Shown: positions 9,958 through 20,344 of the stretch, one piece after another
Layout: the number at the start of each line of letters is the position of its first letter
Position numbering within the stretch: the stretch's first letter is position 1
NCBI RefSeq assembly: GCF_030272615.1
Contig: NW_026729143.1
Coordinates: forward strand, 112,099-176,098
Direction of reading: 5' to 3'
Length of the DNA: 64,000 nucleotides
Source of the DNA: Cryptomeria japonica
Taxonomy: Eukaryota; Streptophyta; Pinopsida; Cupressales; Cupressaceae
Notes under the pieces: model-generated
The model's input: the letters and a program-made list of their open reading frames with translations, nothing else
Told to the model about the DNA's origin: nothing
Database searches by the model: none
Position numbers and translations under genes: made by a program

Positions 9958-11054
9958 CTGTAGAACAGGCACGTCCTCCTACACACATCAACAAACATTA
10001 GTTGTTTTGGTACAAACTTTCTTAAGTTTTCAACCTAGACTATCAACAGATACTTTGATCAAGTATCTTCGGGTCTCAATAGGTAATCGATTATGGCAAT
10101 CCTAGACTACAACAGACATTTATCATAATGACCTAGTCTCAAGGGGGCTGCTATAATTCACCAAAACAACCAATCAAACAATCAACTGAGACATCAGGCT
10201 ATGTTCTCTAACACTGGGGAATTTTTATCACAATAGTGCTATTCTGCTCACAATAGCGCCACAATTTGTGCACAAAAGTGCTAAACAATCAAACACGCTA
10301 AATTAACTACACAACAATGCTATTCAATAACAACAGCACTACAACAAACATACAAACGTGCTAATACTACAATACCACTACTACTATGTAATGAAAGCAC
10401 TAAACCTAACACAAGCGCTACAACTACTATACAATAGCACCATTGCGGCATAATAGTGCTATTCTAGGCGACAATAGCATTAAAACATGGTTTTAGCGCT
10501 ATTATCTTGATTGGACTTTGATGCCTGAAAAAACATGCCAAAAATGCACAAAACACAAAATTCAAAATTTGTGTATAGCTGGTTTGTAGTTGTCTGGCTG
10601 TTGGAATCGACAGATCCACTCTAGCCGGTGATCTTCTATAGGCATAGGCATGATGATCGTTGCTCACTCCTTCACCAAAAATTCCCTATCAGAGCTCTAA
10701 ACTGCCAAGGAGATAGGTGCAAATGAGCCTATTTTTTCCCCTTCCCCCCCATATATACCATCCAGCCCTAACCCTAATTCACCCCGCTTACTGTTGTGGT
10801 CCCTCTAAACTTCCAACGTCTCTCATTTCCTCATTTTACCCCCATTTTTCTCCCATCATTTCACCGTTATTGCTAATTTCTTGTATTCTACCTCCCCTCA
10901 ACTTCTTGTTCTTTTTCGAGAGATCACCCGATTTTTTGAAATTTTTTAGCCCATCTGTCGAGGGGACATAGAACCCACTAAATTAACATTTATGGGGCAT
11001 ATTTCTTCACACCTATTTTTCTTTCTTTGAAACGATGTGATAAACCGCACCGTC
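9958..11054. other. Non-coding 3' region of the PMD-bearing element (copy 1)
   Basis: Contains no supportable gene. Its striking element is the AGYGCT motif array (10229-10506, listed separately). The short frames 10464-10667 (-) and 10717-10971 (+) have no recognisable motif. It ends at the polypurine tract. One copy-specific base lies here: 10972 is A, while 39878 is C. Copy 2: 38864-39960. Confidence 0.5.
10229..10506. repeat. Degenerate AGYGCTA / TAGCRCT motif array (copy 1)
   Basis: Within ~280 bp a 6-8 bp word around AGTGCTA, AGCGCTA or AGCACTA (and imperfect forms such as ATGCTA) appears about a dozen times, near 10231, 10252, 10275, 10294, 10316, 10334, 10357, 10405, 10421, 10434, 10453, 10473 and 10495. 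The spacing is irregular at about 10-45 bp, with A/C-rich filler. Several instances are palindromic (TAGCGCTA). It lies between the PMD ORF start and the 3' LTR. Confidence 0.6.
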
Positions 11055-11070
11055 TCAAAGAGGGGCAAAA
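11055..11070 (+). other. Candidate polypurine tract of plus-strand gypsy element (copy 1)
   Basis: TCAAAGAGGGGCAAAA is a classical plant gypsy polypurine tract immediately before a sequence resembling an LTR start (AGTAGTCACAT, compare TGTAGACACC of the other LTR). It sets the element's orientation as plus, opposite to the PMD ORF. Copy 2: 39961-39976. Confidence 0.55.
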
Positions 11071-12541
11071 GTAGTCACATAAATCTGTCCATTTAATTAA
11101 ATGAATATTTACTATTTATTTGATTATTTAACTATTAATAATCAGTTAATTAAATTAAAATTTAATTAATTCATCCTCAGCCTCTTCTCCTATTAATTAA
11201 ATAAATTATTCAATTTATTTAAATATTAATTAAGCTACATTCTTAAGGAATTAAATGAATAAAACATATTTATTGAATTTAACCCTCTTTCCTCTTTTAA
11301 ATAAATAATAAAATATTTATTTAAATCCTTAAACTACTCCCCCCCTCCCCCCACTTGCATTCTCCTACAAATGCAAGTTGCACCTATTTAGTTGAAATAA
11401 ATGAATTTTATTTTAATTAAAATCCTATTTTCCCTCACCCACCAAACCCACTTACATCTTAAATCCCCTTCTAGACAATTCTAACCACTTTCTAAATTCT
11501 TCTAAACCATTCCTAATTTGCCTAATCCATTTCCTAAATATTGTCACATTCCTAGGCAACTTGAAGTCGCTTCTCAAAGCCTCAAAGTCTTTGAAAAGCA
11601 TTAAAGGCTTTATGTATTCAACAGGTTAACGCCTAAAGTATTCCAAACCATTAATGGCTCTTACATGACCATTAATGCTTAACTCAACTCACCCACATGG
11701 TTAGAGACTTTCCTCTAACTTAACCATCCTTTTGACTCATGGGTCTCTTCAAGCATTAATGGTTAACTCAACTCACCCACTAACTCTTGTACAAGAGTTT
11801 AGCCATTGGATAAAGGCATTATTCATTGGATAGCGACTTTATTCATTCAACTCAAGCTTAACCTTAACTCCTAACCTAACCTTCATGTCATTTCAAGCAT
11901 TTAATGCTTCTTCCCTCTCCTCTCAAGCCATCTCATGTTGGCATTTGTCATCCTGGGATTGGGTTGAAAGCCCTCACATGGATCATAAATCTTTCTATCT
12001 TGACCCTTGTTGAGATTACTTAATCTCAACCATCCATTGCCCTATTTTTCCTATAAATAGAGCCCATTCCTTCATAATTCAGATCCAGAAATCTTGTATG
12101 CATCTAATCTATAGTGAAATTTAAGAGATCATTTTAGGAGTCATCTAATCTACATTGTTATTTTGGTTAAAACCAAGATAGCTTAATTAGGCTTTCTCAT
12201 ATTTCGCTTGCATTTGCATATTTTAAATCATTTTTCATAAATCTTGAATCTCCATAAGACTTCCATAGTAGTGCAAAGAGCTAAGGGCTACACTCATGTG
12301 GAACTTGGAGAGGAGAGGAACAAGGGAGAAGCTACTATGAACATGTTGGCAAGCATTTGGAAGGGTCTTGTGTCTTTCTTTTGTTTTTGCATACTTTCCA
12401 TTAAATGTTTGATCTCTCTTCATATGCTTGCTTAGGATCGTATTTCGTTTATGATACTAACACTAACAGTTGATTCTTGAGTCTTTTGTTTGTGTTCCTA
12501 ACATCCTATTTTGCAGTGCATCGGTTATAGTAAATGGTACA
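11069..12541 (+). mobile_element. Probable 3' LTR of plus-strand Ty3/gypsy-like element (copy 1)
   Basis: It starts after the polypurine tract with AGTAGTCACATAAATC, where the expected TG is degraded. The U3 part, 11090-11330, has AT-rich hairpins of the same AATTAAATAAAT/ATTTATTTAATT style as the other LTR. A plus-strand TATA box (CTATAAATAG) is at 12051-12060, followed by a typical R/U5-like stretch. The right end is uncertain, somewhere between about 12500 and the TACA at 12538-12541. Copies of AACTCAACTCACCCAC at about 11680 and 11770 form a short internal direct repeat. No partner 5' LTR is seen in the unit. Confidence 0.5.
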
Positions 12542-13227
12542 TGTATAAAAATGTGTGTAAATAAAGACAACATAATGTGCAATGTATGAAAATATATGTA
12601 ATTGAATAAGAATGATAGAATGAAAAGAAAGAAATTAATTTAAACAACAGTTATATCGTTTATTGAAATATAACTATATTAAATAATTATCTAATCCACT
12701 GAAATAAACTCAACATTAAATAAAATGTGTACATATTTCACATAGAATAAATTATTAAATTATAAATGATAAAAAAAATTTGTATTTGATTTCAATGTAC
12801 ACTTTCATCTAAGAAAAATAGACATTCCAACTATGAAAAAGTTGTAGTAATTTTGACGTGTAGGATCACTTCAAGTATTAAAAAAATAATGTTCTAGCAG
12901 AACACCCCATAGTCATATTATTCGCACCAAACTAGAGTAATTACTTGGCACCCAATCAAAGCTAATTAACACTGGTTATTTGCACCCAGTCAAGGTCAAA
13001 ATGTTGTATCTGTTCCAACGAAAGAAAAAGTGAGATTCCAACTAAAGTTGTGGAAACCCTGAAGTGTAAGATGTGGATACTTGTATTTTTAATGTTTCCC
13101 TTGTGGAAAAACTGAGACCACATATTCTATTATGTAGTTTCTGGCATAATACTGAATGTAGTATTATTCAATCCTATTACAAAGAAGCGTGCCTTGGTGT
13201 TGAAGGCTGTAACGGCAGATATTTAGC
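12542..13227 (+). promoter_or_regulatory. Upstream region of the ankyrin/PGG gene (copy 1)
   Basis: AT-rich, with no gene. Two related words, GGCACCCAATCAAAG (about 12946-12960) and TGCACCCAGTCAAGG (about 12981-12995), stand ~35 bp apart and may be regulatory, but no known factor site is claimed. I see no convincing TATA box at the usual distance. Diverged duplicates of the last ~180 bp lie near 18780, 19080 and 19540. Copy 2: 41448-42133. Confidence 0.4.
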
Positions 13228-15887
13228 ATGGCCACTGAGGGTCAACAACTCGGCGGAAGGATCGATCCTGACGCCTTCAAAGCTGCGGTAACGCGTTTAA
13301 GGATCGATCAACAACTGAGTTCCCAACTTAAAGCAGCTCTCAACAATATTACACCTGGAGGGGAAAATACTCTTCTCCATTTGGCTGCTAGTGTAGGAAA
13401 TCTACACTTCATTCAACAGCTCCTGCAACTCAATCGTCAACTTCTGAAGGAAACCGATCCCGAAGTGAAGCCTCTGCTTGTGAATGCTACCAATGCCGAA
13501 AAGGATACTGCGTTACACTTGGCTGCGCAGGGAGGTTTCTCCAACGTTGTGAAGATTCTACTCCAACAACCAGAAAGTGGTGTGGATCTCCGCAATAAGC
13601 TTGATGAAACAGCTTTGTTCAAAGCCTACGAAAGCGGCAATTTAGAGACAGTGAAGGCAATATTTGACGCATCTCCGTCGAGCTTACTCGAAAGTACGGT
13701 GCACAAGAGGAACTGTTTATCTGTTGCAGTAAACAGAGGAGATTCAGGTTATTTTATTTCGATTTTAGGATTTCTTTGCCTATAAGTTTGTAAAAGTATC
13801 TGCTAAGCATCTCCTAATTTAACGGTTCAAGACAAATATCATTTTGTCCCCAATTTTTTCTTTATCTTAAATAACACGAGGATGATTGTCTATCATGTTT
13901 CAGTTCTTTCTATTTTTTCAAGTCGTTTGATTATGTTGTTTCTATTTTACTTCAGCTTCTGTTCGTTTACAGTTGATAACCAATGAGTTCTTCTTTACTT
14001 CTTCGTGTATTTAGTTGAATTCTGTATTTATGTTGTTATATTAGTTGAGGTCTGTATCGCTTCAACAAAGGTAAATTAGGCATTCTCTTACCCTTGGCCC
14101 TTCTTGAAGAACATCTTATCTAACTTAAGGCAATGATTTTGGATGCTTCTTTTACAGATCTAGTTGATCATATACTAAATTTATCAGATGCGAAGCAGTT
14201 AATCCAACGTAAGGACGAACTTGGCAACACAGCTCTGCATATAGCTGTTGAAAGAAACTACGTGCATATAATAAAGAAGTTAATAAAATTTGAGGCCGAA
14301 CTGTGTTATTGGGTTAATGACAGCCAAGAAACTCCCATCTGTGTGGCAGCGAAATTGGGTCATCTGGAAGCAGTACAAGAGTTGATAAATGAGAGGCCAG
14401 ACGCTGTCGAAATACGGAATAGTTGTGGAATGAACGTTCTGCACTTAGCTGCCCTAGTTAGGCAAGTGCGAATTGTTGATTACCTGAACGAAGAGGTAGG
14501 CTTATCATACTTGGTCAACAAGGGACTTGACAAACCTCCACATGAAGAGCCTCTGCGAAGTGGAGGAAAGACAGATCCGGCTGAAAAGAAAGATCCAAAA
14601 GATGAGCCCGTGAAAAGTGGAGGAAACACAGATGCGGGTGAAATGAAATCTCCTTTTTCGAGGATAAGTGAAGGAGACACACCACTGCATATTGCAGCAA
14701 AGAAAAAAGACTTGAATGTAAGTCTCTTTTTATACAAACCTCTGTTTGTCACTGCTGAAGTTTGTTCTTTCAACCAATTACTGTGTACAGCTATATAAGT
14801 TTTGGGTTTGTGTAGATTCTTAATCTAATCTCGTCTATATATAGAGTCAAATTACTGAAAGTATTTCTACTGAAGACAGAAATTAAAATCATCACGGCAA
14901 GAACTTCCGTAGAAGAAATCTTTATGCATAGTTAGTTCCAATAGATCATTTAATTTTTATGAACTTATTTGAGTTTGCATTTTTCAGATGGTGAAGTCGT
15001 TGCTTTGTATAGCGGGGATAAACAAGTTTGCTGTCAACAAGGCAGGCTTAACGGCCTTTGATATCGTGAGAGAGAACACGCACTATCACGAATCTGACAA
15101 GATAATTTCAGTTCTGGCCAGTTATCCTTCCAATCGCAAGCCATTCTTGTACAGCGCTCCAAAGGTGAGTGCAGAGAAACATGAGGTTGCTGTTGAGATG
15201 GTGGACAAAACATATGAGGACAGGCGCAACACAGAACTAGTGGTGGCAGTTCTATTAGCGACAATGTCATTTACGGCAGCTTTCACTGCTCCGGGCAGTT
15301 TCGTGACGGACGATGGGAATGGAAATGGGGACTCAAAGGGATCGGGAATTTCGCCTGCGCCTGCGCCTGGAACTGGCTCAGACAAGAGTTTAGGTTCGCC
15401 GATTCTGCTTCCGTTGGCCTCCTTCAAGGTTTTTCTCATCTTTGATTGTGTGGCATTCTTTCTGTCGCTCTTAGTGGTGCTGATGTGGCAGATGAGTACA
15501 CCTATTACCACGGGAAATAAGGTATTGTTCCTCTGTATTACCAACCTATTGGTTTGTGCCACGTTTGCCTTTACGGCCTATGGCTTCATGCTTGCAGTGT
15601 ATGCCATGCTTTCCAACATGAATCCCGAGCTGGCTTGGTTCATTCTTGGGGCGTGCTTGATCATCTGCTTCTGTGGTAATTTCACTTTTTTCTACATGGC
15701 TGCAAAGTTTACAGTGAAGAAGGCTAGGTTTAACCACCTGAACGGTCTACTTCCTTTTCTTTCTGACCGTCTGGGGGAATACGTGTGGATAAAATTAGAA
15801 AGATGGGGGCTTTTGGACTTGGTGCGCCGGTCCAAAACCAAGTGGCTTGCTATCCTATACTACCATAGCAATGAGAACGATAAATAA
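13228..15887 (+). CDS. Ankyrin-repeat / PGG-domain membrane protein, 3 exons (copy 1)
   Basis: Predicted exons are 13228-13747, 14158-14717 and 14988-15887, joined at CAG|GTTATT…TTTTACAG and AAT|GTAAGT…TTTTTCAG in phases 1 and 0. They give 659 codons. The ATG sits in a good context (GCATGGCC). Ankyrin repeats begin near residues 45 (ENTLLHLAA), 92, 126, 195 (GNTALHIAV), 230, 264 and 345 (GDTPLHIAA, crossing the second junction). Between the last two is a charged insert (about 298-344) with a two-fold EPxxSGGxTD repeat. The C-terminus has RRNTELVVAVLLATMSFTAA followed by APGS, a variant of the PGG domain, then four likely membrane helices (about 443-461, 504-527, 538-565, 576-598). The architecture is that of the ACD6/ITN1-like ankyrin membrane family, linked in other plants to immunity and salt response. 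The exact role here is unknown. An AATAAA lies at 16163-16168. Confidence 0.9.
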
Positions 15888-16199
15888 GGTTTGGGAAAGT
15901 TGCTTTTGCAAGTCTGATACAGTGTTGCAGCTTCTTATTTCTACATGACTTTGATCGTATTCAACTATGTCTTATAATATTAAATGTTTTCATATTATTA
16001 GAAGTGTACAAAGTATCTACATCTGTGTTCAAATCAGATACTTGCGTGCTTAGAGCTGATTTGATATGTGTATGCTTCAAGTTGAATGTTAGATTTACTG
16101 TCAATAATATTTTTGTAAATTATTTTTATATTTAAATGATTATATTTATGATTCTTGAAAACAAATAAAGTGTATAAGGGTGTTTAGTCTTTTGATTGA
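15888..16199 (+). other. 3' flank of ankyrin/PGG gene (copy 1)
   Basis: AT-rich probable 3' UTR and downstream sequence. A canonical AATAAA polyadenylation signal occurs at about 16163, ~275 bp after the stop. There is no other gene. Copy 2: 44794-45105, with AATAAA at about 45069. Confidence 0.5.
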
Positions 16200-18350
16200 A
16201 GATTGTGGGTTCTTGATGAATGGATAGATTATTTTGCCTTTGTATTTGGAAATGCAATCTCTCTTCATTACAAAAGAGGGTGGGTCCATATAAAGTAAGG
16301 GACCTTATCTAGACATGATCATACAAGTACATCATTAAAAATGCATTCCTTATGAGAGCCTAAAAGATAGAAGAAAAATATTCCATGAATAGCTTCCATC
16401 TCACAAGTGAACTTTTACGAATAAAATAGGAGATTGCTCAACTAAGTAAGAAATATGAACATTTGACTAACCTAAATTTACATTTATAAATATGAAACCA
16501 AAAAATCCAACAAAAATCATTTGTAAACATAAAAATTAATAGGTAACACAGTAACACAAAACATCTGATCATCCAAGCTTGTACTTTTGCAACTCTAGAT
16601 GGGGAAGGTAAAGAGCATTAGTTGGTAATTTATTTATTTATTTTTGTTTAAATATGAGGCTAAGGTGTGTAATTATGTGGTCAATCATGTGACTATAGAA
16701 ATGATCCTAGACAATCAAATGACTAGATCTAAGGAAAAAAGAACTAGATGAGAGTTCGTGTGTGGATAAGTGTCATAACTTCTTAGATAAGTATAATGTA
16801 TGGTAGTGTGCGCATATAAAATTAGGTAACTATTCATGGGAATGCATATGTATATTAATATACCTAAGGATAGGAGAATAGTCAAAATTCCATACAATAT
16901 TGCAGTATTGTTCATAAGATATATGTATCCAAGCATTTCCTAAAAATATTCACAATATTGCATAGAAAATAACATATATATGCTAGTTTCATAATTATAT
17001 TTTCCGTTACATTGAATTGTGTCTGAATCCTAATTGATCATGCATCAAAAATATTATAGCACTCAAAAATGTTCATGTAAATTTGATATCTAATTAGATA
17101 TAGATTATATGAAGTTGATGTGTCCATATAAGTAATCAACCCTATTAAGACATGATAACTTAAATAATAATTTAACTATATACTTTCAACATGCTCTCAT
17201 CATGAGAACCTACAAAATAGAAAAACAAATGTCCCATTGGTAGCTTGTATCTTACAAGTGAAATTTGAGAACAAAAGAGAACATTACTTATCAAAATGTC
17301 CCCTTAGTTTGAATTAATTAAAGATAGGTGGGTAATAGAAAATTGATAACTATATCTATTATATTTAGAAATACATATCATGAATAAGGGTATGTAATAT
17401 TTTGATTAACTAATTTTGATTTCTAATGAAGATTCTAGATTATTTTATCTTTGTAATTTAGAAAGGCAATCTCTCTTCATAAATATGGTCTCAAATTCTA
17501 TATTAATCCTTTGTTCTATAAAGTTAAAGATTAGAATTATGGGTCGAATTTGTGATCATGAAATCTTTATATTCTTATGGCTTGACAAACATTTTGCTTC
17601 CCTCTAGGTGAAACTCAATCTAGTCTTATCTTCTTAAACATCTCGAGACTATCAATAGTTTGAAATAACTTGAATGATCTTTATTATGTCTTTAAGAGAT
17701 AAATTTCCTTAATTAAATCCCTAGAAAATGTACAAATATTGATGATAGCAAGCAAGGGCTATCAATTACAAGTTTGTTATTCTTTTTCATTTATTAAATC
17801 TAAATGTTTCACTATTTATTCTACTTTAATACTAGACAATGAGAGAGGATTCTTGAAAGATGACAAATATGGAATAAATAAAACTAAATTTCATTAAATT
17901 GTAACTCATAACACCTAATGATGTAAGCTTCTTTTTTTTTTCAACTCTAGGTGAAAGTAAAAAGGATTATTTGGTGAAAATTAATTATATTTATTAATTT
18001 TTAAATATGAGGCTTAGGTGCCGAATTTTGTGGTCAATCATGTGACTAGAAAAATAATCTTACACAATCAAATGATTAGATCTAGACAAGTAAGAACTAG
18101 ATGAGATTTTTTTGTAAGGGTGAGCGTCATAACTTCTTAAATATAAACAAAATGTATGGCAGCATGCACATATAAGGTTGGGTAACTATTCATGGGAATA
18201 AATGTGTGTAATAGGTAGATAGAAGGATATGGGAATAATTTCAACTCCAAATAAAATTTCACCATTGTACATAAGATACATGTATCAAAATATTTCCTCA
18301 AAATAATCACAACATTGCATCGAACATAACATATATATGTTAATTTATGT
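16200..18350. repeat. Diverged direct-repeat block (copy 1)
   Basis: Segment 16570-17000 (from CTTTTGCAACTCTAG through GAAAATAACATATATATG) resembles 17930-18345 in order and strand, at roughly three quarters identity by eye. The part around 16208-16460 (with GGAAATGCAATCTCTCTTCAT and CCATATAAAGTAAGGG) resembles both 17416-17480 and 17120-17340. The family therefore has two long copies and one partial copy. No coding potential was found. It could be an unclassified non-autonomous element or an old local duplication. Confidence 0.65.
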
Positions 18351-18689
18351 CCTATCCTTTTGGTGGTTCTTTATTCTCTATCTTTTGATGACAAGACTCC
18401 CTTTTCAAAATAATGTGATGATTAGAAAAGTTCATTTGTCTGCTTTGAAGGTGCCTACTCCACTACTCTGAAATGTTTTACGAGTAATGTTGATGCTTCT
18501 TTGACTATTGTTCATTGTAAGAAAAGAAGTTAGTCCTTGATTGTTCCTAACATAAATGCAACCTGACTAAAACATTGGAAATATGTCATATTGTTCTCTT
18601 TTTAATTTATTAAATACAATAAAGCTATTATTCATTTTCAAAACAATTTACTCCACTTCCAAAAACTGACAGCCATGAAATCAATTTCT

Positions 18690-19345
18690 TCAAGAGAATC
18701 ACCTTTCTGTCATATTGTCATTTCATGTCTTTTTTAACAGCTATGCCCATTTTTCTACTTTAAAGTGAGGATGCATTCTAATGTGTAGAGCCGTATCCAT
18801 TTCACAACAGAATAGTTTATGTCACATTATTCACTGATATTATAAGGAAGCATCTTGACCAGCCTTAGAAAATGACGAAAGAAAGATGTCATGTCAACTA
18901 ACCACGAATAGACAAACAGAACGATTAATCACTTTAGTGTTGGCACTCTTTCGCGAGGTCGTAGTCATGGGGTTAATGTTGACGATGGACACTTCTTTCT
19001 GTCATATATTTTCCACGCCTTTTAGACTTGATGTCCATTTTTCTCTTTATGTTTAAAGAAAGTCTATTATTGCAATATGTGGAGCCGCATCCATTTCACA
19101 GCATAATACTTTGTAATCACATTATTTAATATTGTGTAAACAGATGTTCAAGACTATCGTCAAGAGCCTAGCAGAATGATCAATCACCCTAGAAAAAAAA
19201 TTATCTTGAATCTAAGGGTCGGTAGGTTAGATAAAGCTAAGAGTCGTCACTAACCTGCAAATTTTTTAGAGTATAAATGTAGTAGAAAAATAAAACTTCA
19301 TGGCAATAGAAAAGAAATTTCATGGCAACTGAGCGTGAATAGCAA
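18690..19345 (+). pseudogene. Two or more decayed 5' ends of ankyrin/PGG paralogues (copy 1)
   Basis: Two segments, 18704-18860 and 18995-19160, resemble each other (TTTCTGTCATAT…, then GAGCCGTATCCATTTCACA versus GAGCCGCATCCATTTCACA). The first also resembles sequence just upstream of the ankyrin gene (CATTATTCACTGATATTATAAGGAAGC against TATTATTCAATCCTATTACAAAGAAGC). An ATGGCAACTGAG at 19322, matching the gene start ATGGCCACTGAG, is followed by a stop after six codons (MATERE). A shorter ATGGCAATAG is at 19300. These look like leftover promoters and first codons of lost ankyrin genes. Confidence 0.55.
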
Positions 19346-19539
19346 AAAAAAAGTGAAAGGTCACTTCAGGTAGCTACTATTTGAAAAAAAAAGGTTAAAA
19401 AGTTCTATGAGAAGGCAACGAGACTCACATTACCACTATTTTGGCAGTGTCACAGTCGTGAGATTTATCTTGTCGATGGAATCTCCTCATAGTCTTATTT
19501 CTTCCACGCCTTTTGGACGGGTATTCCCTCTGTAGACAC

Positions 19540-19816
19540 GACATAATACTAGTGTTGAAGGTTGAAACACAGAAATTTGCTATAGATCATACTGTAGGTT
19601 GAATTATTTGATGACATTATAATAAAGCATATTTGATAGCGCTGAAGGTAGCAATGTAAAAAAAAATCTATGGCAACTGAGTATGAAGAGGCCAAGAAAG
19701 GGATCGATCCTGACGCGTACAAAGACGCAGTAAGCCTTGGAACAAAAATTGATGAATTTTATTATGGTGTTCTTAGTATATTACTTCAGCTTTGGATTCT
19801 TTACAGTTGATAACTA
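19540..19816 (+). pseudogene. Truncated ankyrin/PGG paralogue: exon-1 start joined to intron-1 sequence (copy 1)
   Basis: AGTGTTGAAGGTTG at 19552 matches GGTGTTGAAGGCTG upstream of the real gene. The ATG at 19670 opens MATEYEEAKKGIDPDAYKDA, aligned with MATEGQQLGGRIDPDAFKAA of the intact gene. Homology stops ~25-30 codons in. It resumes at 19781-19814 with TTACTTCAGCTTTGG and TTTACAGTTGATAAC, which match intron-1 sequence of the intact gene at 13947-13980. So most of exon 1 (about 440 bp) and the rest of intron 1 have been deleted, and all ankyrin and membrane exons are missing. Non-functional. Confidence 0.75.
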
Positions 19817-19889
19817 TATTATATATTTTATATATACTAATTTATTTTTCAATATTTTTGACGCCTAATGGTTTTATTTCACAATTCAG

Positions 19890-20214
19890 TTAAGGGCAAG
19901 AGGTCCAAGGAAATTCATTTTATTCTCTTCTTTCCTCTAAGGGAGTTCCTATTCCTTCTTACAAAGAGATTGTTGAGGAAGCCATTAGAGTTTTTGCAGA
20001 ATTGTTAAAAGAGGACTCTATTTTGGCCAATGTATAGGAAGGGTTTGTGCTTGATAGTATTCCTGCCATTACTAGTGATGCAATGAATGAGGATCTCCTT
20101 AGAACTATCTCTCTTCTTGAGAGTGGAAAAATTGTGTTTCTCTTGAAGAAGGGGAAAATTCCCTAGCCTAGATGGGTTCCCTATAGAATTTTATCAAGAG
20201 TTTTGGGATATAAT
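19890..20214 (+). pseudogene. LINE (non-LTR) reverse transcriptase, 5' part (copy 1)
   Basis: Encodes a segment typical of the start of plant L1-type reverse transcriptase: YKEIVEEAIRVFAELLKEDS, then a DGFPIEFYQEFWDI motif. A stop (TAG at about 20035) and one frameshift in the run of A and G near 20150-20160 break it. The frame is cut at 20214 by the copia insertion. It resumes at 23660 with the duplicated ATAAT, and the protein reads on sensibly across the site (FWDI … LDILKVVWES). The LINE's ORF1, endonuclease and 5' end are absent. Confidence 0.8.
20210..20214. other. Target-site duplication ATAAT, left (copy 1)
   Basis: ATAAT at 20210-20214 directly precedes the copia TGTTGG end and recurs at 23660-23664 directly after the …TTCCA end. 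Removing one ATAAT and the element restores a continuous LINE reading. Copy 2: 49116-49120 and 52566-52570. Confidence 0.9.
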
Positions 20215-20344
20215 TGTTGGAAAAATGGTGTCTCAACTTGGCATTTACATGATGTTACTATTTATAGTTAATTTTTGTTTATAATTCACATATTGGTATC
20301 CATTGGTGTTAAGATGGACAAAGAGGAGAAATGTGGCATCTTGC

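Noticed and set aside
10760-10780. CCCTAACCCTAATT, telomere-like repeat
   Set aside because: Only two units and one degenerate unit; too short for an interstitial telomere. Such words also occur by chance or as plant promoter boxes.
11341-11352. C-rich run as a G-quadruplex regulatory site
   Set aside because: Only two C runs are present (CCCCCC, T, CCCCCC); the required four-run pattern is not clearly met.
15122-15562. Long minus-strand ORF opposite the ankyrin gene's last exon
   Set aside because: It is antisense to the PGG/membrane coding exon, which has splice sites, domains and a matching stop. No independent motif.
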